From: Oscillospiraceae bacterium
Lineage (GTDB): Bacteria; Bacillota; Clostridia; Oscillospirales; Oscillospiraceae
DNA: 64,000 nucleotides
Assembly: GCA_020025425.1 (NCBI GenBank)
Contig: JAHHSD010000003.1
Span: forward strand, 23,552-87,551
Reading direction: 5' to 3'
Part shown: one piece after another, positions 34,553 through 42,892 of the stretch
Layout: each line of letters opens with the position of its first letter
Numbering within the stretch: position 1 is the stretch's first letter
The notes under the pieces: generated by a model
Told to the model about the DNA's origin: nothing
The model's database searches: none
Seen by the model: the letters and a program-made list of their open reading frames with translations, nothing else
Made by a program: the position numbers and the translations under genes

Positions 34553-35884
34553 TTAATAGGGGTACTCCCGTCTGCCCCACAGCAGGAAGGCCACAGAGAC
34601 CAGAAGTCCCAAAAATTCAGCCGTAGGTACGGCGTACCACACCCCGGTCTCCCCCCAGATTCTCGGCAGGATCAGCAGACTGCCTGCCAGGAACACAAAG
34701 GTCCTGGCCATGGAGATCAGTGCGGAAACCAGGCCGTTTCCAAAGGCGGTAAACAGCGCCGAGGCAAAGATGCTGACACCCATAAAGAGAAATTGGATGG
34801 CATACAGGCCAAAGCCCCCCAGCGCCAGCTGGTAAACCGCTCCCCCGCTCTGGGTGAAAATAGCCAGGCTGCCCTGAATGGTCAGGCGTGAAATCAGGTA
34901 AACGCCCACCGAAGCGGCCAGCACGAAGCCCAGGCTGAATTTGACCAGCCTTTTGATCTGGGGTCGGTCATCCGCGCCGTATTTGAAGCTGATAATGGGA
35001 GAAACACCCATGGAAAAGCCCATAAAAATCGCACTGAATACAAATTGGAAGTAGCTGAGAATCGTAATTGCCGCTACTCCGTCCTCCCGCCAGAAGGACA
35101 TGAAAATCACATTAAAGAGGAAAGTGGTCACAGCCATAGCCACGTTGCTTACCATCTCCGAAGATCCATTCAGGCAGGTACGTAGCAGCATTTTGGGCCG
35201 AAACTTAAATTTTACAAAATGGAGACTTCCCTTTCGATTCAGTGAAAAGTACAGAAGTCCGGTAAAAGCGGGGACACAATAGCCGATCCCGGTGGCCACC
35301 GCAGCGCCCGCCACACCCATATGCAGGGGGCCCATAAACAGGTAGTCCAACACCATGTTGGCCAGACCGCCCACCATGGTGCTTGTCAAGCCCAGGCCAG
35401 GCTTGCCCGCTGCCACAAAAAAGATTTGAAATACGGTCTGCAAGAACATCAGCGGCGAGAAAATCAGCATGATCCGGGCATAAATTACGGTGTCAGGGCG
35501 CTGCACCGTGCTGACACCAAGCAGATCCAGCAGAGGGTCCAGCAGCGGCAGACACACAGCCAGGCAGAACAATCCGATGAGAAAAGCCGTCAGAACAATG
35601 CTGGTGAAGTCCTCCCGGGCCTCCTCATTTCCCTTTTCTCCCAATTTGCGGGCAATGACCGCACTTCCACCGGTGCCAAACATGACGCCGATCGCCAGCT
35701 GTACGCTGGTCACAGGGTAAAACATGTTGGTGGCCGACAGGGCCAGCTCCCCCACAAGTCTGGAAATGAAGATTCCATCCACAATGGTGTACAGAGACAG
35801 GAATATCATCATAACGATATTGGGCAGCGCAAACTTCAGGATCGACATCGGCGTAAACTGCTGGGCCAACGCATTATGCTCCAC
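34553..35884 (-). CDS. MATE-family multidrug efflux transporter
   Basis: A 443-residue transporter with 12 predicted membrane segments in two matching halves, the DinF/NorM type. It would export drugs or cationic compounds using H+ or Na+. Signatures include LPNIVMMIFLSLYTIVDGIFISRLVG near the N-terminus and GTGGSAVIARKLGEKG. Its start overlaps the end of a MarR regulator gene by 11 bases, so the two form one operon under a promoter that holds a palindrome. The substrate is unknown. Confidence 0.9.
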   Translation of the reverse strand: MEHNALAQQFTPMSILKFALPNIVMMIFLSLYTIVDGIFISRLVGELALSATNMFYPVTSVQLAIGVMFGTGGSAVIARKLGEKGNEEAREDFTSIVLTAFLIGLFCLAVCLPLLDPLLDLLGVSTVQRPDTVIYARIMLIFSPLMFLQTVFQIFFVAAGKPGLGLTSTMVGGLANMVLDYLFMGPLHMGVAGAAVATGIGYCVPAFTGLLYFSLNRKGSLHFVKFKFRPKMLLRTCLNGSSEMVSNVAMAVTTFLFNVIFMSFWREDGVAAITILSYFQFVFSAIFMGFSMGVSPIISFKYGADDRPQIKRLVKFSLGFVLAASVGVYLISRLTIQGSLAIFTQSGGAVYQLALGGFGLYAIQFLFMGVSIFASALFTAFGNGLVSALISMARTFVFLAGSLLILPRIWGETGVWYAVPTAEFLGLLVSVAFLLWGRREYPY

Positions 35885-36311
35885 AGGACCTCACCTCCTC
35901 CTCAAAAATATCCGCGAACTGCTTCATGCTGTCCAGAATGATCTGGCATCGGGCGGCGCCGATCCGTTTCAGAATACGCTCCTCCAGCTCCATGGTCTCG
36001 CCCAGAATCTGAACTGCCTGCTCCTCTCCCTGCCGGGTAAAGGAAATGAGCTTCTCCTTCTGGTTCCGTCCCGTGGAAAATGTGATATATCCCTTATTAT
36101 GCAGATCCCGTACTACGGTGTTCACCGTCTGCTTTGGGATCATCCACTCCTCCACGATTTGCTTTTGGGTACAAGATCCCAGTGTGCGGATCGCATCCAG
36201 CACAATCATGGTATGGTAGCTCATCCCGTGGGCCCTGGCCCACTCCCCATATAAAACCGTGATACGGCAGTTGCATATGGTAATCGCCTCCATCTGCTCC
36301 CTAAAATCCAT
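35874..36311 (-). CDS. MarR-family transcriptional regulator
   Basis: A 145-residue winged-helix regulator. The HTH runs over about 50-85 (CTQKQIVEEWMIPKQTVNTVVRDLHNKGYITF), followed by the wing (STGRNQKEKLISFTRQG). MarR proteins usually repress a neighbouring pump and release DNA on binding a small ligand. The ATG at 36311 follows ggagg at 7 bases; longer frames upstream cross the promoter and are rejected. The overlap with the MATE gene points to that pump as the target. Confidence 0.88.
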   Translation of the reverse strand: MDFREQMEAITICNCRITVLYGEWARAHGMSYHTMIVLDAIRTLGSCTQKQIVEEWMIPKQTVNTVVRDLHNKGYITFSTGRNQKEKLISFTRQGEEQAVQILGETMELEERILKRIGAARCQIILDSMKQFADIFEEEVRSCGA

Positions 36312-36345
36312 TTTTGATCCTCCATTTCCTTCCTCCGGATTCTGT

Positions 36346-36374
36346 ATTATAGTCCGAAATAGGACTATTGTCAA
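36346..36374 (-). promoter_or_regulatory. Consensus promoter with a palindromic operator for marR-MATE
   Basis: On the minus strand TTGACA (36374-36369), a 17-base spacer and TATAAT (36351-36346). ATAGTCC-N6-GGACTAT (36349-36368) fills the spacer and part of the -10, a typical position for a MarR-type repressor. Confidence 0.75.
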
Positions 36375-36502
36375 CCGACACCCGCCGTTTGAAAGGAAAA
36401 TCGTTCCCAATTTTCTATCAGCGTTCGACAAGGTTTCCAATTCATCTTCCAATGTCCCTCAGATCCTTCCCGATTCCCCTTTATCTCCCAGCAGTTTTCC
36501 CC

Positions 36503-36530
36503 TTGTTTCTCTTTGAATACCGGGTATAAT
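36503..36530 (+). promoter_or_regulatory. Promoter of the DUF6514 gene
   Basis: TTGTTT (36503-36508), a 16-base spacer and TATAAT (36525-36530), then a short leader. Confidence 0.55.
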
Positions 36531-36569
36531 GCGGTCGTACATCTGATTTTGGAAGGGGACCTCTACATC

Positions 36570-36836
36570 ATGGAATTGAAACTGACCTCCCGCGCCGTAA
36601 CCGACCAGCAGGGCCGTCCCAGACGCTTCCATTACTCCCTGCTGGTGGATCAGATTCAGTCCGGCAGTTTTTCCTGCGAAAACTACGGCGTGCTGGTCCG
36701 GGACGAGGACGGGAGCGAATCCTCCTTACCCGGAATTACAACAAATGCTCTGCGCATTGACGAGCTCATCAGTCTGCTGGTAGAGCACAATGTGGGCCCC
36801 GCATCCCTTCGGGACGTGGTGGACGATTGGCTCTGA
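36570..36836 (+). CDS. DUF6514-like small protein
   Basis: An 88-residue protein that resembles the DUF6514 family of Clostridia. Its pattern is FHYSLLVDQIQSGSFSCENYGVLVRDEDG, then a short hydrophobic-polar middle and a C-terminal LLVEHNVGPASLRDVVDDWL. No function is known. An in-frame ATG lies further upstream, but ggaagggga is 9 bases before the ATG at 36570. It is a single-gene unit with its own promoter and a very strong terminator. Confidence 0.7.
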   Translation: MELKLTSRAVTDQQGRPRRFHYSLLVDQIQSGSFSCENYGVLVRDEDGSESSLPGITTNALRIDELISLLVEHNVGPASLRDVVDDWL

Positions 36837-36850
36837 CCTCAAGTCAAAAT

Positions 36851-36886
36851 ATCGGGCCGGTGTCTTATCCAAGACACCGGCCCGAT
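36851..36886. terminator. Strong terminator after the DUF6514 gene and the oadG-like gene
   Basis: A perfect 16-bp stem with a 4-base loop (36851-36866 with 36871-36886), shared by two converging units. Confidence 0.9.
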
Positions 36887-36899
36887 TCTCTGTTTCAGC

Positions 36900-37034
36900 T
36901 TATTTGTTTTTTCCCAGATGGTCAAGCTTCTGGAACAGAAGCACCAGCAGGGCGATGGCGCCCAGCACCACGAAAATACCCAGCATGCCCTGGCCCATCA
37001 TCTGAAGGGCCTGCATCACATTATCCATATTCAT
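36900..37034 (-). CDS. Small membrane protein, OadG-like gamma subunit of a Na+ pump
   Basis: A 44-residue protein: a short polar N-terminus (MNMDNVMQALQMMGQG), one membrane helix (about 17-34, GMLGIFVVLGAIALLVLLF) and the tail QKLDHLGKNK. Size, single helix and position just after the beta subunit fit the OadG gamma subunit of Na+-translocating decarboxylases, which anchors and stabilises the complex. gggag precedes the ATG. Its C-terminal Lys replaces the longer tails seen in some OadG proteins. The assignment is mostly from context. Confidence 0.65.
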   Translation of the reverse strand: MNMDNVMQALQMMGQGMLGIFVVLGAIALLVLLFQKLDHLGKNK

Positions 37035-37055
37035 GTCACAAACTCCCTTCTCAAT

Positions 37056-38192
37056 TTAAGCCAGATTGGCAAAGTATTGCAGCACCACGCCGCCGGCCAC
37101 CACAGAGGCGATCTGTCCGGACACGTTGGCGGCCACAGCGTGCATCAGCAGGTGGTTCTGAGGATCGGCCTCCTGGCCCATCTTCTCAATGACACGGGAG
37201 GACATGGGGAATGCGGAGATACCAGCTGCACCCACCATGGGATTCATCTTATTCTTGCTGAACAGGTTGAGCAGTTTGACGAACAGAACGCCCACCATGG
37301 AGTCCAGGATGAAGGCCACCAGGCCCAGGCCCATGATCATCAGGGTCTCAGGCTGGACAAACTGATCCGCCTTCATGGAGAAGGAGATGGTGATGCCCAG
37401 CAGCAGGGTGATCAGGTTGGCCAGCTCGTTCTGCGCGGTCTGGGACAGGCTGGTCAGCACACCGCACTCCCGGATCAGGTTGCCGAACATCAGGAAACCG
37501 ACCAGAGCCACAGAGGCGGGGGCCACCAGACCGGCCACAACGGTCACTACAATAGGGAACAGAATGCGCAGGCGGCGGGAGACGGACTGGGCAGTATAGG
37601 GCATCCGGATCTGACGGTCGCTCTTGGTGGTCACCATCTTGATGGCCATAGGCTGGATGATGGGCACCAGCGCCATATAGGAGTAGGCCGCCACAGCGAT
37701 GGCGCCCACATATTTGGATTTCAGGACCTGAGACACCAGGATGGAGGTGGGGCCGTCCGCCGCACCGATGATGCCGATGGAGGCCGCGTCCTTCAGATCA
37801 AAGCCCAGCGCAGTGGCCAGGATGATGGTCAGGAAAATACCGGCCTGAGCGGCAGCACCGCACAGGAACAGCTTGGGATTTGCCAGCAGGGGGCCAAAGT
37901 CGATCATGGCGCCGATGCCGATAAATAGCAGGATCGGCATGGCCTCACTGGCCTCGATCCCCGTTTCAAAGAGCCACTGGATGATGCCAGGGACCTCCCC
38001 TACGCCCTCACTGACCTGATTGATGACACCGGACAGGGGCAGGTTGACCAGAATGGCACCAAAGCCCATGGGCATCAGCAGAGCAGGCTCAAATCCCTTC
38101 TCAATGGCCAGCCAGATGAGGATACCTCCCACCACATACATGACCAGCTGCTGCCATGTGATGGACAGTATGCCTTGCCACAGAAAATCCAT
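37056..38192 (-). CDS. oadB: Na+-translocating decarboxylase beta subunit
   Basis: A 378-residue membrane protein of the OadB/GcdB/MmdB family with about nine membrane segments. It couples decarboxylation on a partner alpha subunit to Na+ export. Landmarks are MPMGFGAILVNLP, MPILLFIGIGAMIDFGPLLANP, GIIGAADGPTSILVSQ and GAAGISAFPMSSRV. The symbol is generic because the substrate depends on the alpha subunit, which is not in this window; only beta and gamma are here. The gene lies behind a long leader with a terminator, so its expression is probably set by an RNA switch. Confidence 0.88.
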   Translation of the reverse strand: MDFLWQGILSITWQQLVMYVVGGILIWLAIEKGFEPALLMPMGFGAILVNLPLSGVINQVSEGVGEVPGIIQWLFETGIEASEAMPILLFIGIGAMIDFGPLLANPKLFLCGAAAQAGIFLTIILATALGFDLKDAASIGIIGAADGPTSILVSQVLKSKYVGAIAVAAYSYMALVPIIQPMAIKMVTTKSDRQIRMPYTAQSVSRRLRILFPIVVTVVAGLVAPASVALVGFLMFGNLIRECGVLTSLSQTAQNELANLITLLLGITISFSMKADQFVQPETLMIMGLGLVAFILDSMVGVLFVKLLNLFSKNKMNPMVGAAGISAFPMSSRVIEKMGQEADPQNHLLMHAVAANVSGQIASVVAGGVVLQYFANLA

Positions 38193-38271
38193 TGTTCACA
38201 TTCCTTTCTTCTGTTCTCTCGATTAGTCTTCCACTTACTGGAGGGCTTCAAACCGGAAAGCAGCCATAAAA

Positions 38272-38309
38272 TCAAAAAGACCTACGTTCCGAGAGTGGAA
38301 CGCAGGTCT
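38272..38309 (-). terminator. Intrinsic terminator in the leader of the Na+-pump genes
   Basis: On the minus strand AGACCTGCGTTCC pairs with GGAACGTAGGTCT around about 6 bases, followed by TTTTTGATTTT. It lies 80 bases before the start of the beta subunit, so it is placed to control read-through. Confidence 0.85.
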
Positions 38310-38403
38310 GGTCAATTAAGGCAACACCAGGACAATTCAGCAACTGTCCATGCTTGTTAGCATTGCCGCACATCTGGGATGTGCCGACTACTCCCCTTTG
38401 TTG
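38278..38403 (-). promoter_or_regulatory. Candidate ion-sensing riboswitch leader (yybP-ykoY-like signature)
   Basis: After the promoter the leader contains AAAGGGGAGTAG (38399-38388), the hallmark of the yybP-ykoY Mn2+ riboswitch. It continues with a perfect hairpin GCACATC-cca-GATGTGC, then an outer stem GGCAA/TTGCC enclosing two small hairpins (ATGCT/AGCAT and GGACA/TGTCC). It ends with CCAGACC, which is also like the 3' end of that motif and is shared with the terminator stem, giving a terminator/antiterminator choice. The middle does not clearly match yybP-ykoY, so a relative or another ion switch (Na+ would suit the genes) is possible. Confidence 0.55.
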
Positions 38404-38409
38404 TCCACT

Positions 38410-38438
38410 ACTATAACACATGGACATGCCTATGTCAA
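38410..38438 (-). promoter_or_regulatory. Promoter of the Na+-pump leader
   Basis: On the minus strand TTGACA (38438-38433), a 17-base spacer and TATAGT (38415-38410). Transcription would start near 38403, giving a 210-base leader. Confidence 0.75.
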
Positions 38439-38485
38439 GAACTCCCTTCCGTTTTTCTCCAACTCAGGGATCTGCTTCGCTTTTC

Positions 38486-38514
38486 TTGCCTATAATCCCA
38501 TTTTGTAGTAAAAT
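38486..38514 (+). promoter_or_regulatory. Promoter of the sseB-like gene
   Basis: TTGCCT (38486-38491), a 17-base spacer and TAAAAT (38509-38514). Confidence 0.55.
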
Positions 38515-38549
38515 AAGGTATCATTTATCACTTCAGGAGGCGGTTCGCC

Positions 38550-39305
38550 ATGTTCGATCCCAGCAAGCCCGTTACAAATCCCGCTCTGGCCCAGGCCCTG
38601 GACCAGCTCCACGCCCACAACACGCCGGAAAATCAGGACAGGGTCTTGAATGAGCTCTTGTGGAATGCCCACTTCCTGGCCCCGGTGGTCCAGGACCAAG
38701 CTGCCGGGGACGCGGTCCAGTTCCAGCTCATCGCTTCCCAGGACGGCCACCGCTTCCTTCCCGCCTTTACCGACTGGGGCGAGCTGCGCGGGTTCTGCGG
38801 ACCCAGAGATCAGAAAACTGTTGTTCTCACCTTTGACGACTATGCCGCCATGCTGGCCGGGGACAAGCAGGCCGACGGCTTCGTGGTCAACCCTCTGAAC
38901 GCTCCCCTCACTCTGGACCGGGCCTTCGTGGCTCAGCTGGCCAAGCAGAAGCGGGCACAGGCGGGTTACTCCCAAACAATCATCCAGAAGGACACCAAGG
39001 TCCTGCTGGGGGACGCCGGCGACGTCCCTCAGGCCATGCTGGACGCCCTGTGTCTGGCTGTTCAGCCGGTGGATGAGGTCAGGCGGCTCTTCCTGCGGCT
39101 CATGTCCCGGCCCGGCCAGAGCCAGCCCACCTATCTCATTGTGGTGGACCACCAGGGCGAACAGGACCGGGTATTCCGGACCATTGCGGACGCCGCCCGC
39201 CCCCACCTGGAGGGCCGCCTGGTAGAGATGGTTCCCCTGGACTCCGACTTCGGCCGGGCCGCAGTTCAGAACGCCGCCCCCTTCTTCTCCCGGAAAAAGG
39301 ATTGA
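38550..39305 (+). CDS. SseB family protein
   Basis: A 251-residue protein with an N-terminal SseB domain (about 15-130; VQFQLIASQDGHRFLPAFTDWGELRGF and GFVVNPLNAPLTLDRAFV) and a C-terminal SseB_C domain (about 140-250; PTYLIVVDHQGEQDRVFRTIADAARPHL). SseB was named for effects on serine sensitivity in E. coli; its molecular role is not clear. aggagg precedes the ATG. The downstream membrane protein gene follows after 65 bases and may be co-transcribed. Confidence 0.8.
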   Translation: MFDPSKPVTNPALAQALDQLHAHNTPENQDRVLNELLWNAHFLAPVVQDQAAGDAVQFQLIASQDGHRFLPAFTDWGELRGFCGPRDQKTVVLTFDDYAAMLAGDKQADGFVVNPLNAPLTLDRAFVAQLAKQKRAQAGYSQTIIQKDTKVLLGDAGDVPQAMLDALCLAVQPVDEVRRLFLRLMSRPGQSQPTYLIVVDHQGEQDRVFRTIADAARPHLEGRLVEMVPLDSDFGRAAVQNAAPFFSRKKD

Positions 39306-39370
39306 TTTTTCAGCGTTCTGTTCGCTGACGCCGCCTGCCCCCCTGCGGCTGAATCGGAAAGGAGGTCAAC

Positions 39371-40624
39371 ATGCTGCACCACGCTGCAGATTCTATCGTC
39401 AATATCCTTCTGGTTTTGGCCAGTCTGGGCTTTTTCTGCTTCAAAATGGTTCAGCTGGCAAAGTGGTGGCGCCGCGACGCCCCCGCTGTGGGGTGGCGGG
39501 TGGCCGCGCTGCTCCTGCCCGCTTTGGTCATCGGTCTGATGCTGCTGCTGGCCCTCCCCGCCTTCTTCCGCGGCCTGCCGGCGCCCCAGGAGTCCCTGTC
39601 CACCGTCACAGCTCCCATTGAGCAGATCCGCCGGTACACCCACAAGACACAGGCCACCAAGAGCAAACCACTGATCACCTATACCTATGTTATCTCCCTC
39701 AAGGGACACAGAGAAAAGCTGTATCTGCCCGATCGGAGCACTCTGGAGCCAAACGAATTTGTTCACTGGGCAAATGAGGAGCCCATCACCTTCCGATACG
39801 CCAGCCTCTCCGAACGCCCTACGATCTATGAGATCAGCCGGGCGGATGGGGATATTTACCGCACTTACCAGGAATCCTCCCGCCACCTGGCGTACAGGGC
39901 CTGGACCGCGCTGTCCTCCCAGCTTTTCATGGGTCTGATCCTTGCCGCGCTTGTCAGCACCATTCCACGGTCCCTGTCCGCCCCCGGCTCAGCCCGGGCG
40001 CGGCGGGCCAGGCTCACAAAGACCCTGTGGGCTGTGGCACTGGTCATCATCATGCTGATTCTGGAGCACCTTCACCCCTCAACGACCACCACAGACGTCA
40101 CTGACACCCCGGGCTGCGCCCACCTCACCGCTCAGCTCTGCACGGATGTGCAGGTGGCGCTGCCGGTCGGCTGGGAGGAGCGGACGGACAAGCATGGCTC
40201 TCCGTGGTACCAGGGCGTCCCGGACATTGCCACCCAGCTGGTCTGTGCGGACATCCCAAAAAACACTTCAAATGAGGCGTGGTGCTGGCAGGCCCTGGAC
40301 GACTACCGGGCCTTTCTGTTCAAGACCTTGATTACCACGCCCCTTGAGGAGCCCAGCCCCTTCCTCACAAGGTTGGAGACCTGGGAGAGATCGGACGGAC
40401 AGGCCCTGGTGATCTCCCAGGGGTGGGGGCTCTCCAAGTCAAAAAGACGAAACCACTTCCTACTGGTGCTCTGCCCCCAGGCGGAGAAGCTCATTGCGAT
40501 CCGGTCCTCCTCTTCAAAGGTGAGCCTGGAGGAACTGGAGGTCTATGTGGAGGAGTGGATCTTCCCCCTGCTGGATCACCTGACGGTTGCCGATTCCCAG
40601 GTTCTCCCCTCCCCTACCTCTTGA
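39371..40624 (+). CDS. Hypothetical membrane protein, 417 residues
   Basis: No family is recognised. Membrane segments are visible at about 8-30, 42-66, 180-200 and 215-232. They enclose a soluble part (about 75-165) with a DUF3592-like look (ITYTYVISLKGHREKLYLP, ITFRYASLSERPTIYEI). The C-terminal 180 residues lie after the last helix and are soluble, with a duplicated Trp-rich region (PVGWEERTDKHGSPWYQGV, WCWQALDDYRAFLF) and an acidic helix. aaaggagg precedes the ATG. The DUF3592 idea is tentative. It follows sseB and ends at a strong terminator. Confidence 0.6.
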   Translation: MLHHAADSIVNILLVLASLGFFCFKMVQLAKWWRRDAPAVGWRVAALLLPALVIGLMLLLALPAFFRGLPAPQESLSTVTAPIEQIRRYTHKTQATKSKPLITYTYVISLKGHREKLYLPDRSTLEPNEFVHWANEEPITFRYASLSERPTIYEISRADGDIYRTYQESSRHLAYRAWTALSSQLFMGLILAALVSTIPRSLSAPGSARARRARLTKTLWAVALVIIMLILEHLHPSTTTTDVTDTPGCAHLTAQLCTDVQVALPVGWEERTDKHGSPWYQGVPDIATQLVCADIPKNTSNEAWCWQALDDYRAFLFKTLITTPLEEPSPFLTRLETWERSDGQALVISQGWGLSKSKRRNHFLLVLCPQAEKLIAIRSSSSKVSLEELEVYVEEWIFPLLDHLTVADSQVLPSPTS

Positions 40625-40641
40625 ATTGTTCTCGTCACAGC

Positions 40642-40683
40642 AAAAAAACGTGAGACTGATTTGAAATCAGTCTCACGTTTTTT
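40642..40683. terminator. Convergent terminator between the membrane protein gene and rnfB
   Basis: A stem of about 19 bp (core ACGTGAGACTGAT/ATCAGTCTCACGT) with A- and T-runs on both sides. It ends both converging units. Confidence 0.92.
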
Positions 40684-40735
40684 ATTCCAGAAGTGAATCC
40701 TGTTGACAGCGCAGCTTGGCACCGCCTGGTTGGAA

Positions 40736-41539
40736 TTACATCTGAGCGGGGATGTGGATGACGCCCACGGGGCACTCCTTGACGCACAGCTGGCAGCCGA
40801 CGCAGAGGCTCTGGTCGATGTGGGCCAGATTGTTCTCCACGGTGATGGCGCCCTTGGGGCAGGCCTTGGCGCACTTGCCGCAGCCGATACAGCCGGCAGT
40901 GCAGACCTTGCGGGTCTGGCCGCCCTTGTCCTGATTCTGACACAGGATGACGGGCTTGCGCTTGTGCTCGGGGACGATCTCGATGATGGTGTTGGGGCAG
41001 ACAGCAGCACAGGCACCGCAGCCGGTACACTTGGCACGGTCCACCAGGGCCACGCCCAGGTCGCTGACATGGATGGCGTCGAAGGCGCAGGCCTGGACGC
41101 AGTCGCCGTAGCCCAGGCAGCCGAAGGCGCAGGCGCCGTCGCCGCCGTACAGGCCCTTGACGGACTGGCAGCTGTGAATGCCCTCAAACTCGTACTTCTT
41201 GGAAGTCTTATCGCAGGTGCCGGAGCAGCGGACAACAGCCTTCATGGGGGTGGAGGCGCCGGCCTCGACGCCCATGATCGCAGCCACCGCCTGAGCGGCA
41301 GCAGCGCCGCCGGGGACGCACTTGTTGACGGGCACGCCGTCCTCGACCACGCACTTGGCGTAGTCAGCGCAGCCGGCACAGCCGCAGGCGCCGCAGTTGG
41401 CGCCGGGCAGGACCTCGGTGATCTTCTCTACACGCTCGTCCACGGGGACGTACATAACGATGGAGGCCGCCACCAGGATAACCGCACCAATCAGACCGAT
41501 CACGGTTACAATGATGATTGCAAGTAAAATCGGATTCAT
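40736..41539 (-). CDS. rnfB: Rnf complex subunit RnfB (ferredoxin-like)
   Basis: A 267-residue iron-sulfur subunit that accepts electrons from ferredoxin. An N-terminal membrane helix (about 5-29) is followed by the RnfB cluster motif with Cys49, Cys52, Cys57 and a later Cys (GANCGACGCAGC). Further ferredoxin motifs follow: CTGCGACAAVCP, CIGCGKCAKACP and CVGCQLCVKECP. A Cys-rich insert (GDGACAFGCLGYGDCVQAC) lies between them. It is the last gene of rnfCDGEAB and ends at a strong terminator. Confidence 0.95.
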   Translation of the reverse strand: MNPILLAIIIVTVIGLIGAVILVAASIVMYVPVDERVEKITEVLPGANCGACGCAGCADYAKCVVEDGVPVNKCVPGGAAAAQAVAAIMGVEAGASTPMKAVVRCSGTCDKTSKKYEFEGIHSCQSVKGLYGGDGACAFGCLGYGDCVQACAFDAIHVSDLGVALVDRAKCTGCGACAAVCPNTIIEIVPEHKRKPVILCQNQDKGGQTRKVCTAGCIGCGKCAKACPKGAITVENNLAHIDQSLCVGCQLCVKECPVGVIHIPAQM

Positions 41540-41557
41540 AACTCTCTCCCCCTCCTA

Positions 41558-42181
41558 TCAGACGCCGAAGATAGCTTCCACGATGCCGCCGAAGCCCATG
41601 AAGGACAGAGACGTCATAGCAGCAGCGACCAGGGTGATGGGCAGGCCCTCAAAGCACTTGGGGGGCTGGGCATCCTCCACCTTGCGGCGGACACCGGAGA
41701 ACAGCACCATAGCCACCAGGAAGCCGATACCGGCACCGGCGGAGCAGACGATGCTCTCGATGAAGCTGTAATTGTTGTCCAGGTTCAGGATGGTCACGCC
41801 CAGGATGGTGCAGTTGGTGGTGATCAGGGGGAGGTACACACCCAGGGACTTATACAGAGCGGGGATGTACTTCTTCAGGATGTTCTCCAGCAGCTGGACC
41901 AGGATGGCGATGATCAGGATGAACACGATGGTCTGCAGGTAGCCCAGATCGCGGGCAGTACCCTCAGCACCCTCGGGAACCAGGATGAACTTGTAGATGG
42001 GCCAGGTAGCGGCGGTAGCCATGACCATGACGAAGGTAACGGCCAGGGACATACCCACAGCGCTGTCCAGCTTTTTGGAAACGCCCAGGAACGGGCAGAT
42101 ACCCAGGAACTTGGCAAGGACGTAGTTGTCCACCAAGATCATGGTAAAGAAGATACTGGCAAGCTTCAGAGCGAGTTCCAT
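41558..42181 (-). CDS. rnfA: Rnf complex subunit RnfA
   Basis: A 207-residue membrane protein with six segments, homologous to NqrE. LASIFFTMILVDNYVLAKFLGICPFLGVSKKLDSAVGM carries the conserved Cys near the first helix pair that, with RnfE, ligates a membrane-embedded iron-sulfur centre. TNCTILG in the middle holds the second such Cys. The start overlaps the rnfE stop (TAATG). Together with RnfE and RnfD it forms the ion-translocating core. Confidence 0.95.
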   Translation of the reverse strand: MELALKLASIFFTMILVDNYVLAKFLGICPFLGVSKKLDSAVGMSLAVTFVMVMATAATWPIYKFILVPEGAEGTARDLGYLQTIVFILIIAILVQLLENILKKYIPALYKSLGVYLPLITTNCTILGVTILNLDNNYSFIESIVCSAGAGIGFLVAMVLFSGVRRKVEDAQPPKCFEGLPITLVAAAMTSLSFMGFGGIVEAIFGV

Positions 42182-42876
42182 TATGCATTGCCTCCTTCCA
42201 CAGCCTCAGCGGGCTTCTCTTCCTTAGCCTTCTTGGCCTTGGGTGTGGTCAGGTAGACCGCAGCGGCCATAAGGACGCCGAACACGAAGAAGCCGCCGGG
42301 AGCGCTGGTCATCAGAGTGAAGGGATCCACGGAGGCGGGCAGGACCTGGATGTGGAAGCCCTCAGGCAGGAAGGGCAGCAGTCCGTCCAGACCAGCCATC
42401 CAGGTGCCGGCGCCCAGGATCTCACGGATGGAGCCCATGACGGTCAGCGTCAGGGTAAAGCCCAGGCCCATGCCGATGCCGTCCAGAGCGGAATCCAGGA
42501 TGCCGTTCTTGGAGGCGAACATCTCAGCACGGCCCAGGATGATGCAGTTAACAACGATCAGAGGCAGGTACACGCCCAGAGACTTATCCAGGGCGGGCAC
42601 ATAGGCCTTGACCAGCATCTGCACCACGGACACGAAGCCGGCGATAACGGTGATATAGCAGGGAATACGGACCTGGTTGGGGATCACCTTACGCAGGGCC
42701 GAAATAACCATGTTGGAGCACAGCAGCACGAAGGTGGCGGCCAGGCCCATGCCGATGCCGTTGCTGGCCATGCTGGTGACGGCCAGAGTGGGACAGGTGC
42801 CCAGGACAAGCCGCAGAACGGGGTTCTCCTTCAGGATGCCGTTGGTCAAAATTTTAATTTTACTGTTTTTACTCAT
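42181..42876 (-). CDS. rnfE: Rnf complex subunit RnfE
   Basis: A 231-residue membrane protein with six segments, homologous to NqrD and paralogous to RnfA. Conserved Cys lies in RLVLGTCPTLAV and VNCIILGRAEMFA. A Lys- and Glu-rich tail follows the last helix. A GTG three codons earlier is possible, but the aggcaggtg site suits the ATG at 42876. It overlaps rnfA by one base. Confidence 0.95.
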   Translation of the reverse strand: MSKNSKIKILTNGILKENPVLRLVLGTCPTLAVTSMASNGIGMGLAATFVLLCSNMVISALRKVIPNQVRIPCYITVIAGFVSVVQMLVKAYVPALDKSLGVYLPLIVVNCIILGRAEMFASKNGILDSALDGIGMGLGFTLTLTVMGSIREILGAGTWMAGLDGLLPFLPEGFHIQVLPASVDPFTLMTSAPGGFFVFGVLMAAAVYLTTPKAKKAKEEKPAEAVEGGNA

Positions 42877-42892
42877 CTCAAACACCTGCCTT

